Assembly (NCBI GenBank): GCA_011050525.1
Contig: DRFO01000030.1
Coordinates: forward strand, 248,001-312,000
DNA length: 64,000 bases
From: Halopseudomonas xinjiangensis
Lineage (GTDB): Bacteria; Pseudomonadota; Gammaproteobacteria; Pseudomonadales; Pseudomonadaceae
Reading direction: 5' to 3'
In this document: positions 55,483 through 63,828 of the stretch, in pieces
Numbering within the stretch: the first letter of the stretch is position 1
How the letters are laid out: the number at the start of each line of letters is the position of its first letter
Notes under the pieces: generated by a model
Database searches by the model: none
Told to the model about the DNA's origin: nothing
The model's input: only the letters and a program-made list of their open reading frames with translations
Position numbers and translations under genes: made by a program

Positions 55483-56259
55483 ATGCTGATAGACTCGCAC
55501 TGCCATCTTGATCGTCTCGACCTTGCTCCGCATAACGGTTCCCTTGATGCCGCGCTCGATGTCGCGAGGCAGCGTGGCGTAGGGCGCTTCCTGTGCATTG
55601 GGGTGGATGCCGATAATGCGCCAGTGGTCAAGGCACTCGCTGAGCGCTATGCAGATGTCTACTGCAGCGTAGGTATTCATCCTCTGGATCTGACCCGTGA
55701 ATACCCTACCGATCTCGCCTGGCTGTTGCAGGCACTTGATCACCCCAGAGTCGTAGCTATCGGCGAAACAGGCCTGGATTACCATTACGAACCGGACATG
55801 GCGGAACAGCAGAAGATATCTTTCCGCTGCCATCTGGATGCATCCAGGCAGACGGGCAAACCGGTGATCATTCATACCCGGGAGGCGCGAGCGGATACGC
55901 TGGCGTTGTTACGGGAGGCGGATCTGAGTCAGGCGGGCGTTCTGCACTGTTTTACCGAAGACTGGGATATGGCTCGCGCTGCCCTGGATCTTGGCTATTA
56001 CATCTCGCTTTCCGGCATTGTGACCTTTCGCAACGCCGACGCCCTGAGAGACGTCGCCAGGCGGGTGCCGGCAGATCGCTTGCTGGTCGAGACCGATTCT
56101 CCCTACCTGGCGCCGGTGCCTTACCGGGGCAAGCCCAACGAGCCGCAATATGTATGTGAAGTGGCGGCGTTCCTCGCCGAGTTGCGCGGGGAGCCGTTGG
56201 ACCGTTTATGGGAAAACACTACCGCTAACTTCCATCGCCTCTTTCCCTTGGCTTCCTGA
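55483..56259 (+). CDS. tatD: TatD-family deoxyribonuclease
   Basis: A 258-residue metal-dependent hydrolase of the TatD (YcfH) type, with metal ligands in DSHCHLD, GETGLDYHY and TDSPYLAPVPYRGK. These enzymes have 3'-5' exonuclease or related nuclease activity and the YcfH type is usually coded beside holB and pilZ. It begins three bases after pilZ. Confidence 0.93.
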   Translation: MLIDSHCHLDRLDLAPHNGSLDAALDVARQRGVGRFLCIGVDADNAPVVKALAERYADVYCSVGIHPLDLTREYPTDLAWLLQALDHPRVVAIGETGLDYHYEPDMAEQQKISFRCHLDASRQTGKPVIIHTREARADTLALLREADLSQAGVLHCFTEDWDMARAALDLGYYISLSGIVTFRNADALRDVARRVPADRLLVETDSPYLAPVPYRGKPNEPQYVCEVAAFLAELRGEPLDRLWENTTANFHRLFPLAS

Positions 56260-56264
56260 AGGAC

Positions 56265-56296
56265 AAAAAAAACCCGAACTCGGGGACGAATTCGGG
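56265..56296 (-). terminator. Rho-independent terminator of the minus-strand RNA
   Basis: On the minus strand CCCGAA and TTCGGG (plus 56273-56278 and 56291-56296) form a stem followed by eight T. The T tract lies on the minus strand, six bases after the tatD stop codon, so the signal belongs to a transcript coming from the right and not to tatD. Confidence 0.8.
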
Positions 56297-56379
56297 CCAA
56301 GACCATTAGGAGTGTTACATGGGCAAGTCTGAACTTGCCCCGACAGGCGCGACACTTGGGGGAATGCCGCAAACCTGTT
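56265..56379 (-). ncRNA. rgsA: Probable RgsA (P16)-like small RNA
   Basis: In P. aeruginosa the sigma-S-dependent small RNA RgsA (about 120 bases, also called P16) lies in this same gap downstream of tatD. Here the minus strand shows a possible -10 element TAATACT (plus 56386-56392), then a hairpin GGGCAAGT/ACTTGCCC (plus 56321-56340) and a strong terminator. The predicted length is about 115 bases. The identity is inferred from position and structure; I could not compare the sequence. Confidence 0.65.
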
Positions 56380-56639
56380 GCCTTCAGTATTAACGATATC
56401 CTTCAGCTTTCCAGCGTGTTTGCGTCATTTTATAAACCTATTTGGAATCGACCGTCCTCCCGTTATCGTGATGCGTTGTTATGCTGCTGGCGTACCCCGG
56501 CCAGTTGGTCCCATGATCTTGATCCGATCAGTCTGCGGACACCAGTGAACCTGGCAGTCAAGTTTTAACCCTTAATGGGCAACTGGTCATAAAGTTGGCA
56601 TAATGGCGCGCTATGACGTTATGGATTCCAGGTATGCCA

Positions 56640-57290
56640 ATGCAAAAAGAGTCACGAAAGGTTCGCGAATTCCGACGCCGGGAGCAGGAAATTCTTGATA
56701 CTGCGCTGCGTCTTTTCCTTGAGCAGGGCGAAGACAGCGTAACCGTAGAAATGATTGCCGACGAAGTAGGCATCGGTAAGGGCACTATTTACAAGCACTT
56801 CAAATCCAAGGCGGAAATTTACCTGAGGCTGATGCTGGATTACGAGCGAGACCTTGCTACCTTGCTGCATTCGGAAACCATCGAGCGCGACAAAGAAGCA
56901 CTTTCCAGACAGTATTTCGCCTTCCGCATGAGCGACCCGGATCGCTATCGCCTGTTTGACCGGCTGGAGGAAAAGGTCGTCAAGTCCAGCCAGATGCCGG
57001 AGATGATCGACCAGTTGCACCATATCCGCGCCTCGAATTTCAACCATCTGACCGGGGTGATTCAGGAACGCATAGACGAAGGCAAGCTAGAGGACGTTCC
57101 GGCGTACTTTCACTACTGCGCAGCCTGGGCGCTGGTTCACGGCGCCATGGCCATGTACCACTCGCCGTTCTGGCAGGAAGTGATAGAGGACAAGGAAGGC
57201 TATATGCGTTTCCTTACCGATATCGGCGTCCGGATGGGTAACAAGTCCAAGCGCAAGAAAGACTCGGAACCAGCGGAGCAGGCTGGCTGA
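56640..57290 (+). CDS. TetR-family transcriptional regulator (PA2957-like)
   Basis: A 216-residue regulator with the TetR helix-turn-helix in VTVEMIADEVGIGKGTIYKHF. The N-terminus MQKESRKVREFRRREQEILD matches the pseudomonad PA2957 group, which is conserved at this place. The C-terminal ligand domain has no identified ligand, and the last 15 residues are a charged tail. The ATG at 56640 is used; in-frame codons at 56613 and 56634 are possible. The gap 56380-56639 upstream of it shows no gene. Confidence 0.88.
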   Translation: MQKESRKVREFRRREQEILDTALRLFLEQGEDSVTVEMIADEVGIGKGTIYKHFKSKAEIYLRLMLDYERDLATLLHSETIERDKEALSRQYFAFRMSDPDRYRLFDRLEEKVVKSSQMPEMIDQLHHIRASNFNHLTGVIQERIDEGKLEDVPAYFHYCAAWALVHGAMAMYHSPFWQEVIEDKEGYMRFLTDIGVRMGNKSKRKKDSEPAEQAG

Positions 57291-57371
57291 GTCCGCAGCG
57301 CCGCCTGAATTATTGAACTTGGCAGACGTGGCTGGGGTCTAGTCCACCGATACCCTCTCAGGAGAAGGATT

Positions 57372-58394
57372 TTGCCCGCAGCGTTTCGCCCTTTGTTATT
57401 AGTGGCCTGTTTGATTGCCGGAAGCTCCCACGCGCGGGACTACGTTTATACCGATGCGCATCTGCACTATTTGGACTTCTTTCAGGAGTCCGAAGGCATG
57501 CAGCCTCTGCTGGATGAGATGGATGCCCATGACATCGAGCATGTAATGATTTCGGGTATTCCCGTGGCGAAAAAGTGGCATGAGAACGAGCCGAAGCGTC
57601 CGCGTTATTACGCTGGGGATGATGCCAGCGCCTACTGGTACAGCGCCACCGATGTAGTCGTTGCGCACGCGTTGAAAAAACTGCCGAAGGAGCAGCGGAA
57701 ACGGTTCCATCCTTTTCTCGCCGGTTTCAATCCGAACGACAAGAATTCAGCTGATCACATACGCAGGATGCTCGAGATGGACCCTGGTCTATGGCAGGGG
57801 CTGGGAGAGGTTTTCACCCGGCATGATGACGTGACCGCATTGACCCACGGTGACGTGCCCAGGGCCAACAGTGAGGCCATGACACGGGTTTATTACCTCG
57901 CCGAGGAATTTGACCTTCCGGTGATGATTCACAGTAACATTACTTCAAAACGTGAGCGCAACCCTTTGTATTTGCAGGAATTCGAAGAGCCCCTGAGTAA
58001 TCATCCAAACGTTCGGTTCATATGGGCTCACGCGGGCACGAGCATGGAAATACACAGGCATCAGGAAAAGATGGATTTCATTCTTCCGACGCTTGAAAGA
58101 ATGCTGGGTATCTATCCCAACCTGTATATAGATCTCTCCTGGACGATGCTCAAACCCTACCTGCTGGACAAGAACGATCAGCCTGACCCTGACTGGGTCA
58201 ACTTGGTGGAAGCCTATCCCAAGCGCTTCATGATTGGCTCGGATGTGGTGGGAAGGTTCAACAGCGTGGGCAGTAATCTGAAAGAGTTTCATCCGTTCCT
58301 GGATGCATTGAGCGAGGAAACGGCGCATAACGTGGCGCGGGATAACTTTCTGGATGTGCTTCCGCAGCGAGTGCCGGATGAGCCTCGGCCGTAA
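57372..58394 (+). CDS. Exported amidohydrolase-2 family protein
   Basis: A 340-residue metal-dependent hydrolase of the amidohydrolase_2 type with a signal peptide (1-21, ending SSHARD), hence probably periplasmic. Metal-ligand motifs are TDAHLHYLDFF near the N-terminus, MIHSNI, IWAHAGTS and FMIGSDVVGR. Substrate unknown; family members include decarboxylases and lactonases. The start is TTG with GGAG seven bases upstream. It converges with the esterase genes. Confidence 0.8.
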   Translation: MPAAFRPLLLVACLIAGSSHARDYVYTDAHLHYLDFFQESEGMQPLLDEMDAHDIEHVMISGIPVAKKWHENEPKRPRYYAGDDASAYWYSATDVVVAHALKKLPKEQRKRFHPFLAGFNPNDKNSADHIRRMLEMDPGLWQGLGEVFTRHDDVTALTHGDVPRANSEAMTRVYYLAEEFDLPVMIHSNITSKRERNPLYLQEFEEPLSNHPNVRFIWAHAGTSMEIHRHQEKMDFILPTLERMLGIYPNLYIDLSWTMLKPYLLDKNDQPDPDWVNLVEAYPKRFMIGSDVVGRFNSVGSNLKEFHPFLDALSEETAHNVARDNFLDVLPQRVPDEPRP

Positions 58395-58398
58395 GCCC

Positions 58399-58420
58399 AA
58401 GGCCCCGATTGCAGGGCCTT
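58399..58420. terminator. Hairpin between convergent amidohydrolase and esterase genes
   Basis: AAGGCCC and GGGCCTT form a seven-bp stem with an eight-base loop just after the amidohydrolase stop. No long T tract is present, so the terminator call is tentative. Confidence 0.4.
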
Positions 58421-58441
58421 AGGGTGTTCCTACTTTGAGGA

Positions 58442-60106
58442 TTATTGAGGGTTAGCCCAATACGCGCAGCTGTGATAGTCCACGAACTCGGTTGCAGGTA
58501 CCTGGCTCAATGTTACCGGGTCCAGATCTAGCAGGTTTCCTTGAAGGCCCGTGTATCCATCCCACGTGACGGCCCCGGCGGCCCCATCGGTGCTATTCGG
58601 GTCGCTAAACTTGGCAAAGTTGGCCCAGTATTCGACCATCCTGCGGGACAGTTCGATCTGTGCCTCGGTTGCACCTCGTTGTTGCAGAGCCGCTTCATTG
58701 TTTAGCACATACTGGATTTCAAATGCATGTGTCGCGCCCAGGGGGAAACCAGGAGAGGCGCCAAGAATGTTGGGCGCATTGCGGTCAGTGAACCAGTAAC
58801 CCCAGACCGGAACCTGCGCGCTTCGAACCTGATTCAGTTGATTGAGGTTCGGGCAGGCAAAACGCCAATCGGTTTGGATTGCGGCTAGAGCCAGAGGGTA
58901 TACCTGTGCCTCGGTCGTTGCGATTCCTTCTTCGCGGGTGTCAATCAGGTAGTCTTCAGCGATGGGCTCTCTAGGGTAGGGCCTCGGATCCAAGGCCAGC
59001 AAATCGTTCACCTTTGTCTGATAATTATCGGCCGTGACCGGTCTTTGACTAAATACGTCGATCGCCACGAACAATCGGCCTTCGTCCTGGTTGCTGCCCA
59101 TCAGCATTGGCGCCTGATTGAAGTCGCCGCTTGAAAGACCGGCATCTATCGACAGCGGCAATATCCCGGTGTTGGTGGCGTTCACCACGGGAATATAATT
59201 GCTCAGCTGATTTGCCAAAACGGTTGCTACCGGCAGCCCACGTAAGCACTGCCCTGTATCCGCCGCCTCATCGCATCCAGTCGCTTCGACGAACGGCGTG
59301 CCAAGGCCTATCTGGCCTGCCGCCTGGCTTACCTGAGTGGGATTGTATGCACCGCTCTGGACGATGGCTTTGTGAAACAGCCCTTCGGACGAGGGCGATA
59401 CGACGTGGCTCAGCACGCTGTGACCGCCTGCCGACTCGCCAAAGATGGTGACGTTATCGGGATCGCCATCAAACGCGCTGATGTTTTCCTGCACCCAGCG
59501 AAGCGCTTCCTGCTGATCCATCAAACCGTAATTGCCATAGTTGCCGGACTCGTCAGCCAGGCTGGAGTGAGGCAGAAATCCCAACGCGCCAAGTCTGTAG
59601 TTAATAGTGACCACCACCACTCCCTGCTCAACCAGACGGGAGGGCTCGTAGCTGGCTCCGCCAGAACCTGTTACAAAGGCGCCGCCGTGTATCCAGAGCA
59701 TTACCGGATAGTCGCCTGGGGCCTGGGGCGCATAAACATTCAGGAACAGGCAATCCTCAGCTGTGCTCTCGCTGCCAAAGGTCCCGCCGGGCTGGGCACA
59801 ATCCGCACCGAAGTCTTCGGTCAGTTGAAGTGTCGAGGCACGATTCAGGGCTGGTTCTGGTGCTGCAAAGCGAACCGGCGGAGCGGCGTAGGGAATACCT
59901 CGAAAAACACGCATATTGGTGAGCTCGACACCTTGGACATCTCCCTGTGCGGTCGTGGCAATCAGCGGATTAGCTGGCGGCGGCGTGGCCGCGTCGGAAT
60001 CAGAACCTGAGCCGGACAGGCACCCACCTAAGCTCGCAGCGATGATAACCATGGAAAGAGAGGAGAGAAGAAACCGGGGGCGGGCCAGACTGGCTTTCAT
60101 CGTCAT
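58442..60106 (-). CDS. Type-B carboxylesterase lipoprotein (copy 1)
   Basis: A 554-residue esterase/lipase of the cholinesterase-like (type B) family, with a signal sequence and lipobox SLGGC, so it is membrane-anchored outside the cytoplasm. The catalytic Ser is in FGESAGGHSVLS and the oxyanion region is WIHGGAFVTG. Compared with the neighbouring paralogue, the usual PPVGxLRF motif has lost three residues (PPVRFAAP). Substrate unknown, perhaps short-chain esters or polymers. It has no close neighbour gene upstream other than its paralogue. Confidence 0.88.
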   Translation of the reverse strand: MTMKASLARPRFLLSSLSMVIIAASLGGCLSGSGSDSDAATPPPANPLIATTAQGDVQGVELTNMRVFRGIPYAAPPVRFAAPEPALNRASTLQLTEDFGADCAQPGGTFGSESTAEDCLFLNVYAPQAPGDYPVMLWIHGGAFVTGSGGASYEPSRLVEQGVVVVTINYRLGALGFLPHSSLADESGNYGNYGLMDQQEALRWVQENISAFDGDPDNVTIFGESAGGHSVLSHVVSPSSEGLFHKAIVQSGAYNPTQVSQAAGQIGLGTPFVEATGCDEAADTGQCLRGLPVATVLANQLSNYIPVVNATNTGILPLSIDAGLSSGDFNQAPMLMGSNQDEGRLFVAIDVFSQRPVTADNYQTKVNDLLALDPRPYPREPIAEDYLIDTREEGIATTEAQVYPLALAAIQTDWRFACPNLNQLNQVRSAQVPVWGYWFTDRNAPNILGASPGFPLGATHAFEIQYVLNNEAALQQRGATEAQIELSRRMVEYWANFAKFSDPNSTDGAAGAVTWDGYTGLQGNLLDLDPVTLSQVPATEFVDYHSCAYWANPQ

Positions 60107-60281
60107 ATTATTATCCGTTATTGTTGGTTGAGCTGATCAAAGTGGCAATTTGCCTTGATTCAGGTCTAAAACGATAAAAGATTTTTGGCTGCTGTGCGAA
60201 GACCCATCCGGGTGATCCCGGATGCGGCTGTGATGTGGTAAGTCAGGTCAAGAGAGCCGGGGAGGGACGAGAGGGTATAAC

Positions 60282-60309
60282 GACAAAAGCCCCCTTGGGG
60301 GCTTTTGTC
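60282..60309 (-). terminator. Perfect palindromic terminator after esterase copy 2
   Basis: GACAAAAGCCCCC (60282-60294) and its complement GGGGGCTTTTGTC (60297-60309) form a perfect 13-bp inverted repeat. It lies 32 bases beyond the stop of esterase copy 2 on the minus strand, and the T-rich arm can act as the release tract. Confidence 0.75.
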
Positions 60310-60340
60310 TTGCTGGACGAATAGCCAAAGCGTATCAGTC

Positions 60341-61996
60341 TTAAGGGGTGCCAGCATTCCAGAAGTCGCAGTAGTGGAAACCTGCGAAATCAGCTGACGG
60401 GACCTGACGAAGCGTGGCCGGATCAAGATCGATGATGGTTTCATCGACATTGAACTGATCCCACTCCACTGATTCACTCGCACCATCGGTGCTGTTGGGG
60501 TCACCAAACTTGGCAAAATTGGCCCAGTAGCCGGTCATGGCATCCGCCAGGTCGAGTTGCGCTGCGGTCGCGCCGCGCTCTTCCAGCGATTCATTATTGG
60601 CCAGTACGTATTGGATTTCGAAAGCATGCGCGGCGCCCCAGGGGAATCGCGGGGTGAACGGCAAAATACTGGGAGCGTCGCGGTCGGTAAACCAGTAGCC
60701 CCACACAGGCACCTGGGCGTCGCTGACCTGATTCATCTGATTCAGGTTGGAACAGGCGAAACGCCAGTCGGTCTGAATAGCGGCCAGTGCCAATGGATAA
60801 ATAACCGGATCGTTTGGCGCAATGCCTTCGATATCTTGCATGCGCTGCAGGTAGGTGTTGGCTACGGTGATGTTGTCATAGGCGCTAGCGGGAAGCAGGT
60901 TATTTACCTGTTGCTGATAGTTCCCTGCAGTCACCTCACCGGCCAAGCGTTCCTGTATTCCCACAAACAGCCGCCCTTCATCCAGATTGTTGCCAAGCAC
61001 CATGGGCACCTGGTTGAAATCTCCGGTGCTTAGCGCTTCGTCAATGGAGATAGGCAGCGTGTCGGTTCCCGTGACCGGTATGGAACTTGAGACCTGATTC
61101 GCCAGAATATCTTCCACTGGCAACGCTCGCAGGCACGCGGCTATATCCGGGTCATCCGAACATCCGGTATTGGTAGCAAACGAATTGCCGAAAATGGTTT
61201 CGCCAGCAGCCAAGGTGACTTGTCTGGGGCTGTAGGCGCCGCTCTGCACTATCGCCTTGTCGAACAGTCCGGCGGCAGCGGGAGAAGCCACCTGGCTCAA
61301 TACGCTATGACCACCAGCGGATTCTCCGAATATAGTTACGTTGTCCGGATCGCCGCCAAAACCATCGATATTCTCCTGGACCCAACGCAGTGCTTCCTGC
61401 TGGTCCATGAGACCATAATTGCCGGAAGAGCCCGTTTCGGCCGTCAAGCTGGCATGCGGCAGGAAACCTAGCGCACCGACCCGGTAGTTGATGGTGACCA
61501 CCACAATGTCTTGTTCAACAAGCCGACTCGGTTCGTAGCTGCTGCCGCCTGAGCCGGTGACCAACGATCCCCCATGAATCCACACCATGACCGGGTAATC
61601 ACCAGGCTCTGGCGGCGCGTAGACGTTGAGAAACAGACAGTCCTCATCGACGCTGTCGACGGCAAAGGTACTACCGCCCTGCGGGCAGGCTGAGCCGAAT
61701 TCTTCATTCAGCTCAAGAGTGCCATTGCGGTCTGGTGCAGGCTGGGTAGCGGCAAATCGCAACGCGCCCACTGGTGGTGCTGCATAAGGAATGCCGCGGA
61801 ACACGCGCATGCCCTCAAGTTCAATGCCTTGTACGTCGCCTTGCTGAGTACTGATAACCAGCGAGTTCTCTGGCAAATCGTCGTCGTCGTCATCATCGTC
61901 GTCGTCCAGGCAGCCCGTTAGCGCGGTTGCGAGGATGGCGACTGAAAGGGTGGTAAGAAAAAAACGTGGTTTGAACACATCAGTCATTTTGGTCAT
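60341..61996 (-). CDS. Type-B carboxylesterase lipoprotein (copy 2) with poly-Asp
   Basis: A 551-residue paralogue of copy 1, with lipobox ALTGC followed by Leu and ten consecutive Asp. The catalytic Ser is in FGESAGGHSVLSQV, and the motif PPVGALRFAA is complete. The start is the ATG at 61996 with a GGA nine bases upstream; an in-frame codon at 62083 would precede the signal peptide. The gene was probably duplicated with copy 1. The two genes are separated by a terminator and are not one clear operon. Confidence 0.88.
   Translation of the reverse strand: MTKMTDVFKPRFFLTTLSVAILATALTGCLDDDDDDDDDDLPENSLVISTQQGDVQGIELEGMRVFRGIPYAAPPVGALRFAATQPAPDRNGTLELNEEFGSACPQGGSTFAVDSVDEDCLFLNVYAPPEPGDYPVMVWIHGGSLVTGSGGSSYEPSRLVEQDIVVVTINYRVGALGFLPHASLTAETGSSGNYGLMDQQEALRWVQENIDGFGGDPDNVTIFGESAGGHSVLSQVASPAAAGLFDKAIVQSGAYSPRQVTLAAGETIFGNSFATNTGCSDDPDIAACLRALPVEDILANQVSSSIPVTGTDTLPISIDEALSTGDFNQVPMVLGNNLDEGRLFVGIQERLAGEVTAGNYQQQVNNLLPASAYDNITVANTYLQRMQDIEGIAPNDPVIYPLALAAIQTDWRFACSNLNQMNQVSDAQVPVWGYWFTDRDAPSILPFTPRFPWGAAHAFEIQYVLANNESLEERGATAAQLDLADAMTGYWANFAKFGDPNSTDGASESVEWDQFNVDETIIDLDPATLRQVPSADFAGFHYCDFWNAGTP
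61877..61908 (-). repeat. GAC/GAT codon microsatellite coding poly-Asp
   Basis: A run of GTC/ATC triplets on the plus strand, ten Asp codons on the minus strand, directly after the lipobox of esterase copy 2. Both codons are used, which lowers slippage compared with a pure repeat, but length changes are still likely. Confidence 0.7.
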
Positions 61997-62160
61997 TGTT
62001 GTTATTCCGTATTGAGTGAAACGCTCTTGAAGCCCGCAGTCTCGCACCGGGCTGATCGCGACTATGGAATCGCCTTTATCCATCCCGCCTTCGATCCCAT
62101 TCGTAGCTCCGATCGTTTAGACTTCACTGTTGGCTAAAGTTTTTAATATCGGAGACGTAA

Positions 62161-62286
62161 ATGTCTGGACATTCATTCCCCATCAGTTACATCGAACCGG
62201 TATTCAGGCCGCCCAGCGAGGCGCACTCGCTTATTCTGCCGGTGACCAATGGGTGTTCATGGAACAAGTGCACCTTTTGCGATTAG
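62161..62286 (+). pseudogene. Radical SAM protein gene, truncated by the island
   Basis: GGAG at 62151-62154 precedes an ATG at 62161 that opens a 41-codon frame. Its product, [20 protein letters not shown] and then [16 protein letters not shown], is the clear N-terminus of a radical SAM protein whose cluster motif is CX4CX2C. The frame then meets TAG at 62284-62286 and loses all family similarity. The intact family runs to several hundred residues and usually continues CxMY after the last Cys. The break falls at or just after 62280, where the recombinase-bearing element begins. The missing part should lie at the right end of the element or be lost. Confidence 0.85.
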
Positions 62287-62404
62287 TTACCCCCGCCCGT
62301 AGTCCTAAATACCGCCTCGGAATCTATCTTTTTCTATAAAAGAACCGATTTAGCACCAGATACCGCTTGCCTGTATGGATAGCCAAGATTAGAGTTCTCC
62401 CAAT

Positions 62405-62414
62405 TTTGTACAAA
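62405..62414. promoter_or_regulatory. Palindrome upstream of gmtY
   Basis: TTTGTACAAA is a perfect ten-bp palindrome, 28 bases before the gmtY start. It may be a regulator or recombinase site, or chance in an AT-rich stretch. Confidence 0.25.
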
Positions 62415-62442
62415 TAAACCAAAAAGCATTGCGGAATAGCGC

Positions 62443-63825
62443 TTGGCTATCATCCTCGAATCATCCCACCGAGAATTCAGAACCTTTATTGCTGGAGCGA
62501 CTGGCGTTCAGTCAGTTTTGCCGGTCATCGTCACCGAGCATGGGGTTCTGGATCAGTTCGCTCGCTACATGCACCTGAACCGGCTCAAGAGCCGTGCATG
62601 GCAAGAGTCTTCGACTTTCGCGGTGAGGTTGCTGTTGGAGTACATGGAGGCCAACCAGGGCTTCTATGAGGCGGCGAGGGCATTGTTCACAGCCTTTTCC
62701 GACGCGCTCTACACCGGCACTGTCTCGAATAGCATCGACCCCTCCGGCCTATGGTGGCAGCCCAGACAACCGGACGATGCCGGCAAGTTGATCGGCCATG
62801 TCACCCGATTCAGCGATTGGCTTGCGGTTGTCAACGAGGACGCCCAGTTGCAACTCAATCCCTGGCGCCACGCGACTCGGCATGAGGAACGGCTAAATTG
62901 GGCGGCATACGCGCATCGCAGGGACAACGCGTTCCTTTCTCATTTGTGGCGTTCCAAGCCTCAAACGAACCAATCCAGAGCCGTGCGCTCAAGGACAATG
63001 CCCGTAGAACGGCAAACGGCTGCCAAGGCGTTTCCGGAGGAATACTTCGAACTACTGGTAGTCGAGGGTTTTCGCAGGCGAGTGCGGGATTCACGTGGGC
63101 CGATTGATCTTCGCAATGTTCTCATTACCTATCTGATGCACTTTGGCGGGCTGAGGCTATCCGAGGCGCTATCGTTATGGAGCGAGGACGTTAGCATCGA
63201 GGCGGGAGAGGTGATCGTCCGTGTGTACCATCCCGAGTACGGCCTAGCACCTAGGGGCAAGGGCAATCGTGCTGCTTATCTGCAAAGCCAATACGGTCTG
63301 CAACCCCGTAACCGGCTTGTTAAAGCGACCGACCCGCTTTTCCTAGGGTGGAAGAACGGTCTGATTACCGATCCGCACCGCCGCTGTTTCGAGGTCTTCT
63401 TCTACCCTCATGAAGCCGGGCAGGTTTTTGCTGAGTTGTGGCGGGACTACCACCCGAAGCAGCGTGTGAAGCCGAAGGTCGGTGACGGCCATCCCTACGC
63501 CTTCACCAACAAGAGCGGTCAGCCTTACTCGCACCGGATGTTCCGCAAGGCTCACAAGCTGGGTGTTGAGCGTGTCGGTTTGGTGTACGAGAAGATCGAG
63601 GGAACAACACCGCACGGCCACCGACATGCCTATGGACAGCGACTAGCCCGCGATGGCGCCGACTCGCTGTTACTCAAGAATGCCATGCACCATGCCTCGA
63701 TTACATCGAGTCAGACCTACACGCAGCCGACTACCACGCAGATGCGCCAGTTTCTCCGCGACCTTGAAACGCGGCTGCGCTTGCAGCACAGAGACAGCGA
63801 CCTAGATCCGTATACCGAGGACTGA
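62443..63825 (+). CDS. gmtY: GMT tyrosine recombinase GmtY
   Basis: A 460-residue DNA breaking-rejoining enzyme. The N-terminal half (REFRTFI to the NPWR and RHEERLNWAAY region) is typical of GmtY. The catalytic domain has Arg in HFGGLRLSEAL (R238), the HxxR box in TPHGHRHAYGQRL (H391 to R394), His in AMHHAS and the nucleophile Tyr in SQTYTQP (Y426), so it should be active. The start is a TTG with GGA eight bases upstream. gmtZ begins three bases after its stop. The assignment to GmtY is from remembered family sequences; a generic tyrosine recombinase is certain. Confidence 0.88.
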   Translation: MAIILESSHREFRTFIAGATGVQSVLPVIVTEHGVLDQFARYMHLNRLKSRAWQESSTFAVRLLLEYMEANQGFYEAARALFTAFSDALYTGTVSNSIDPSGLWWQPRQPDDAGKLIGHVTRFSDWLAVVNEDAQLQLNPWRHATRHEERLNWAAYAHRRDNAFLSHLWRSKPQTNQSRAVRSRTMPVERQTAAKAFPEEYFELLVVEGFRRRVRDSRGPIDLRNVLITYLMHFGGLRLSEALSLWSEDVSIEAGEVIVRVYHPEYGLAPRGKGNRAAYLQSQYGLQPRNRLVKATDPLFLGWKNGLITDPHRRCFEVFFYPHEAGQVFAELWRDYHPKQRVKPKVGDGHPYAFTNKSGQPYSHRMFRKAHKLGVERVGLVYEKIEGTTPHGHRHAYGQRLARDGADSLLLKNAMHHASITSSQTYTQPTTTQMRQFLRDLETRLRLQHRDSDLDPYTED

Positions 63826-63828
63826 CCG

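Noticed and set aside
56319-56393. A 24-codon frame on the plus strand after tatD with a good AGGAG ribosome-binding site
   Set aside because: It lies entirely within or beside the probable minus-strand small RNA; its start is part of the RNA hairpin. No family similarity is visible, so the RNA explains the conserved structure better.
61877-61908. The triplet array in esterase copy 2 as a CRISPR-like or mobile repeat
   Set aside because: It is a simple in-frame Asp codon run without spacers.
62130-62339. A 69-residue frame before gmtY
   Set aside because: It reads the radical SAM start in the wrong frame and crosses the island junction; the frame from 62161 has the family motif and a better ribosome-binding site.
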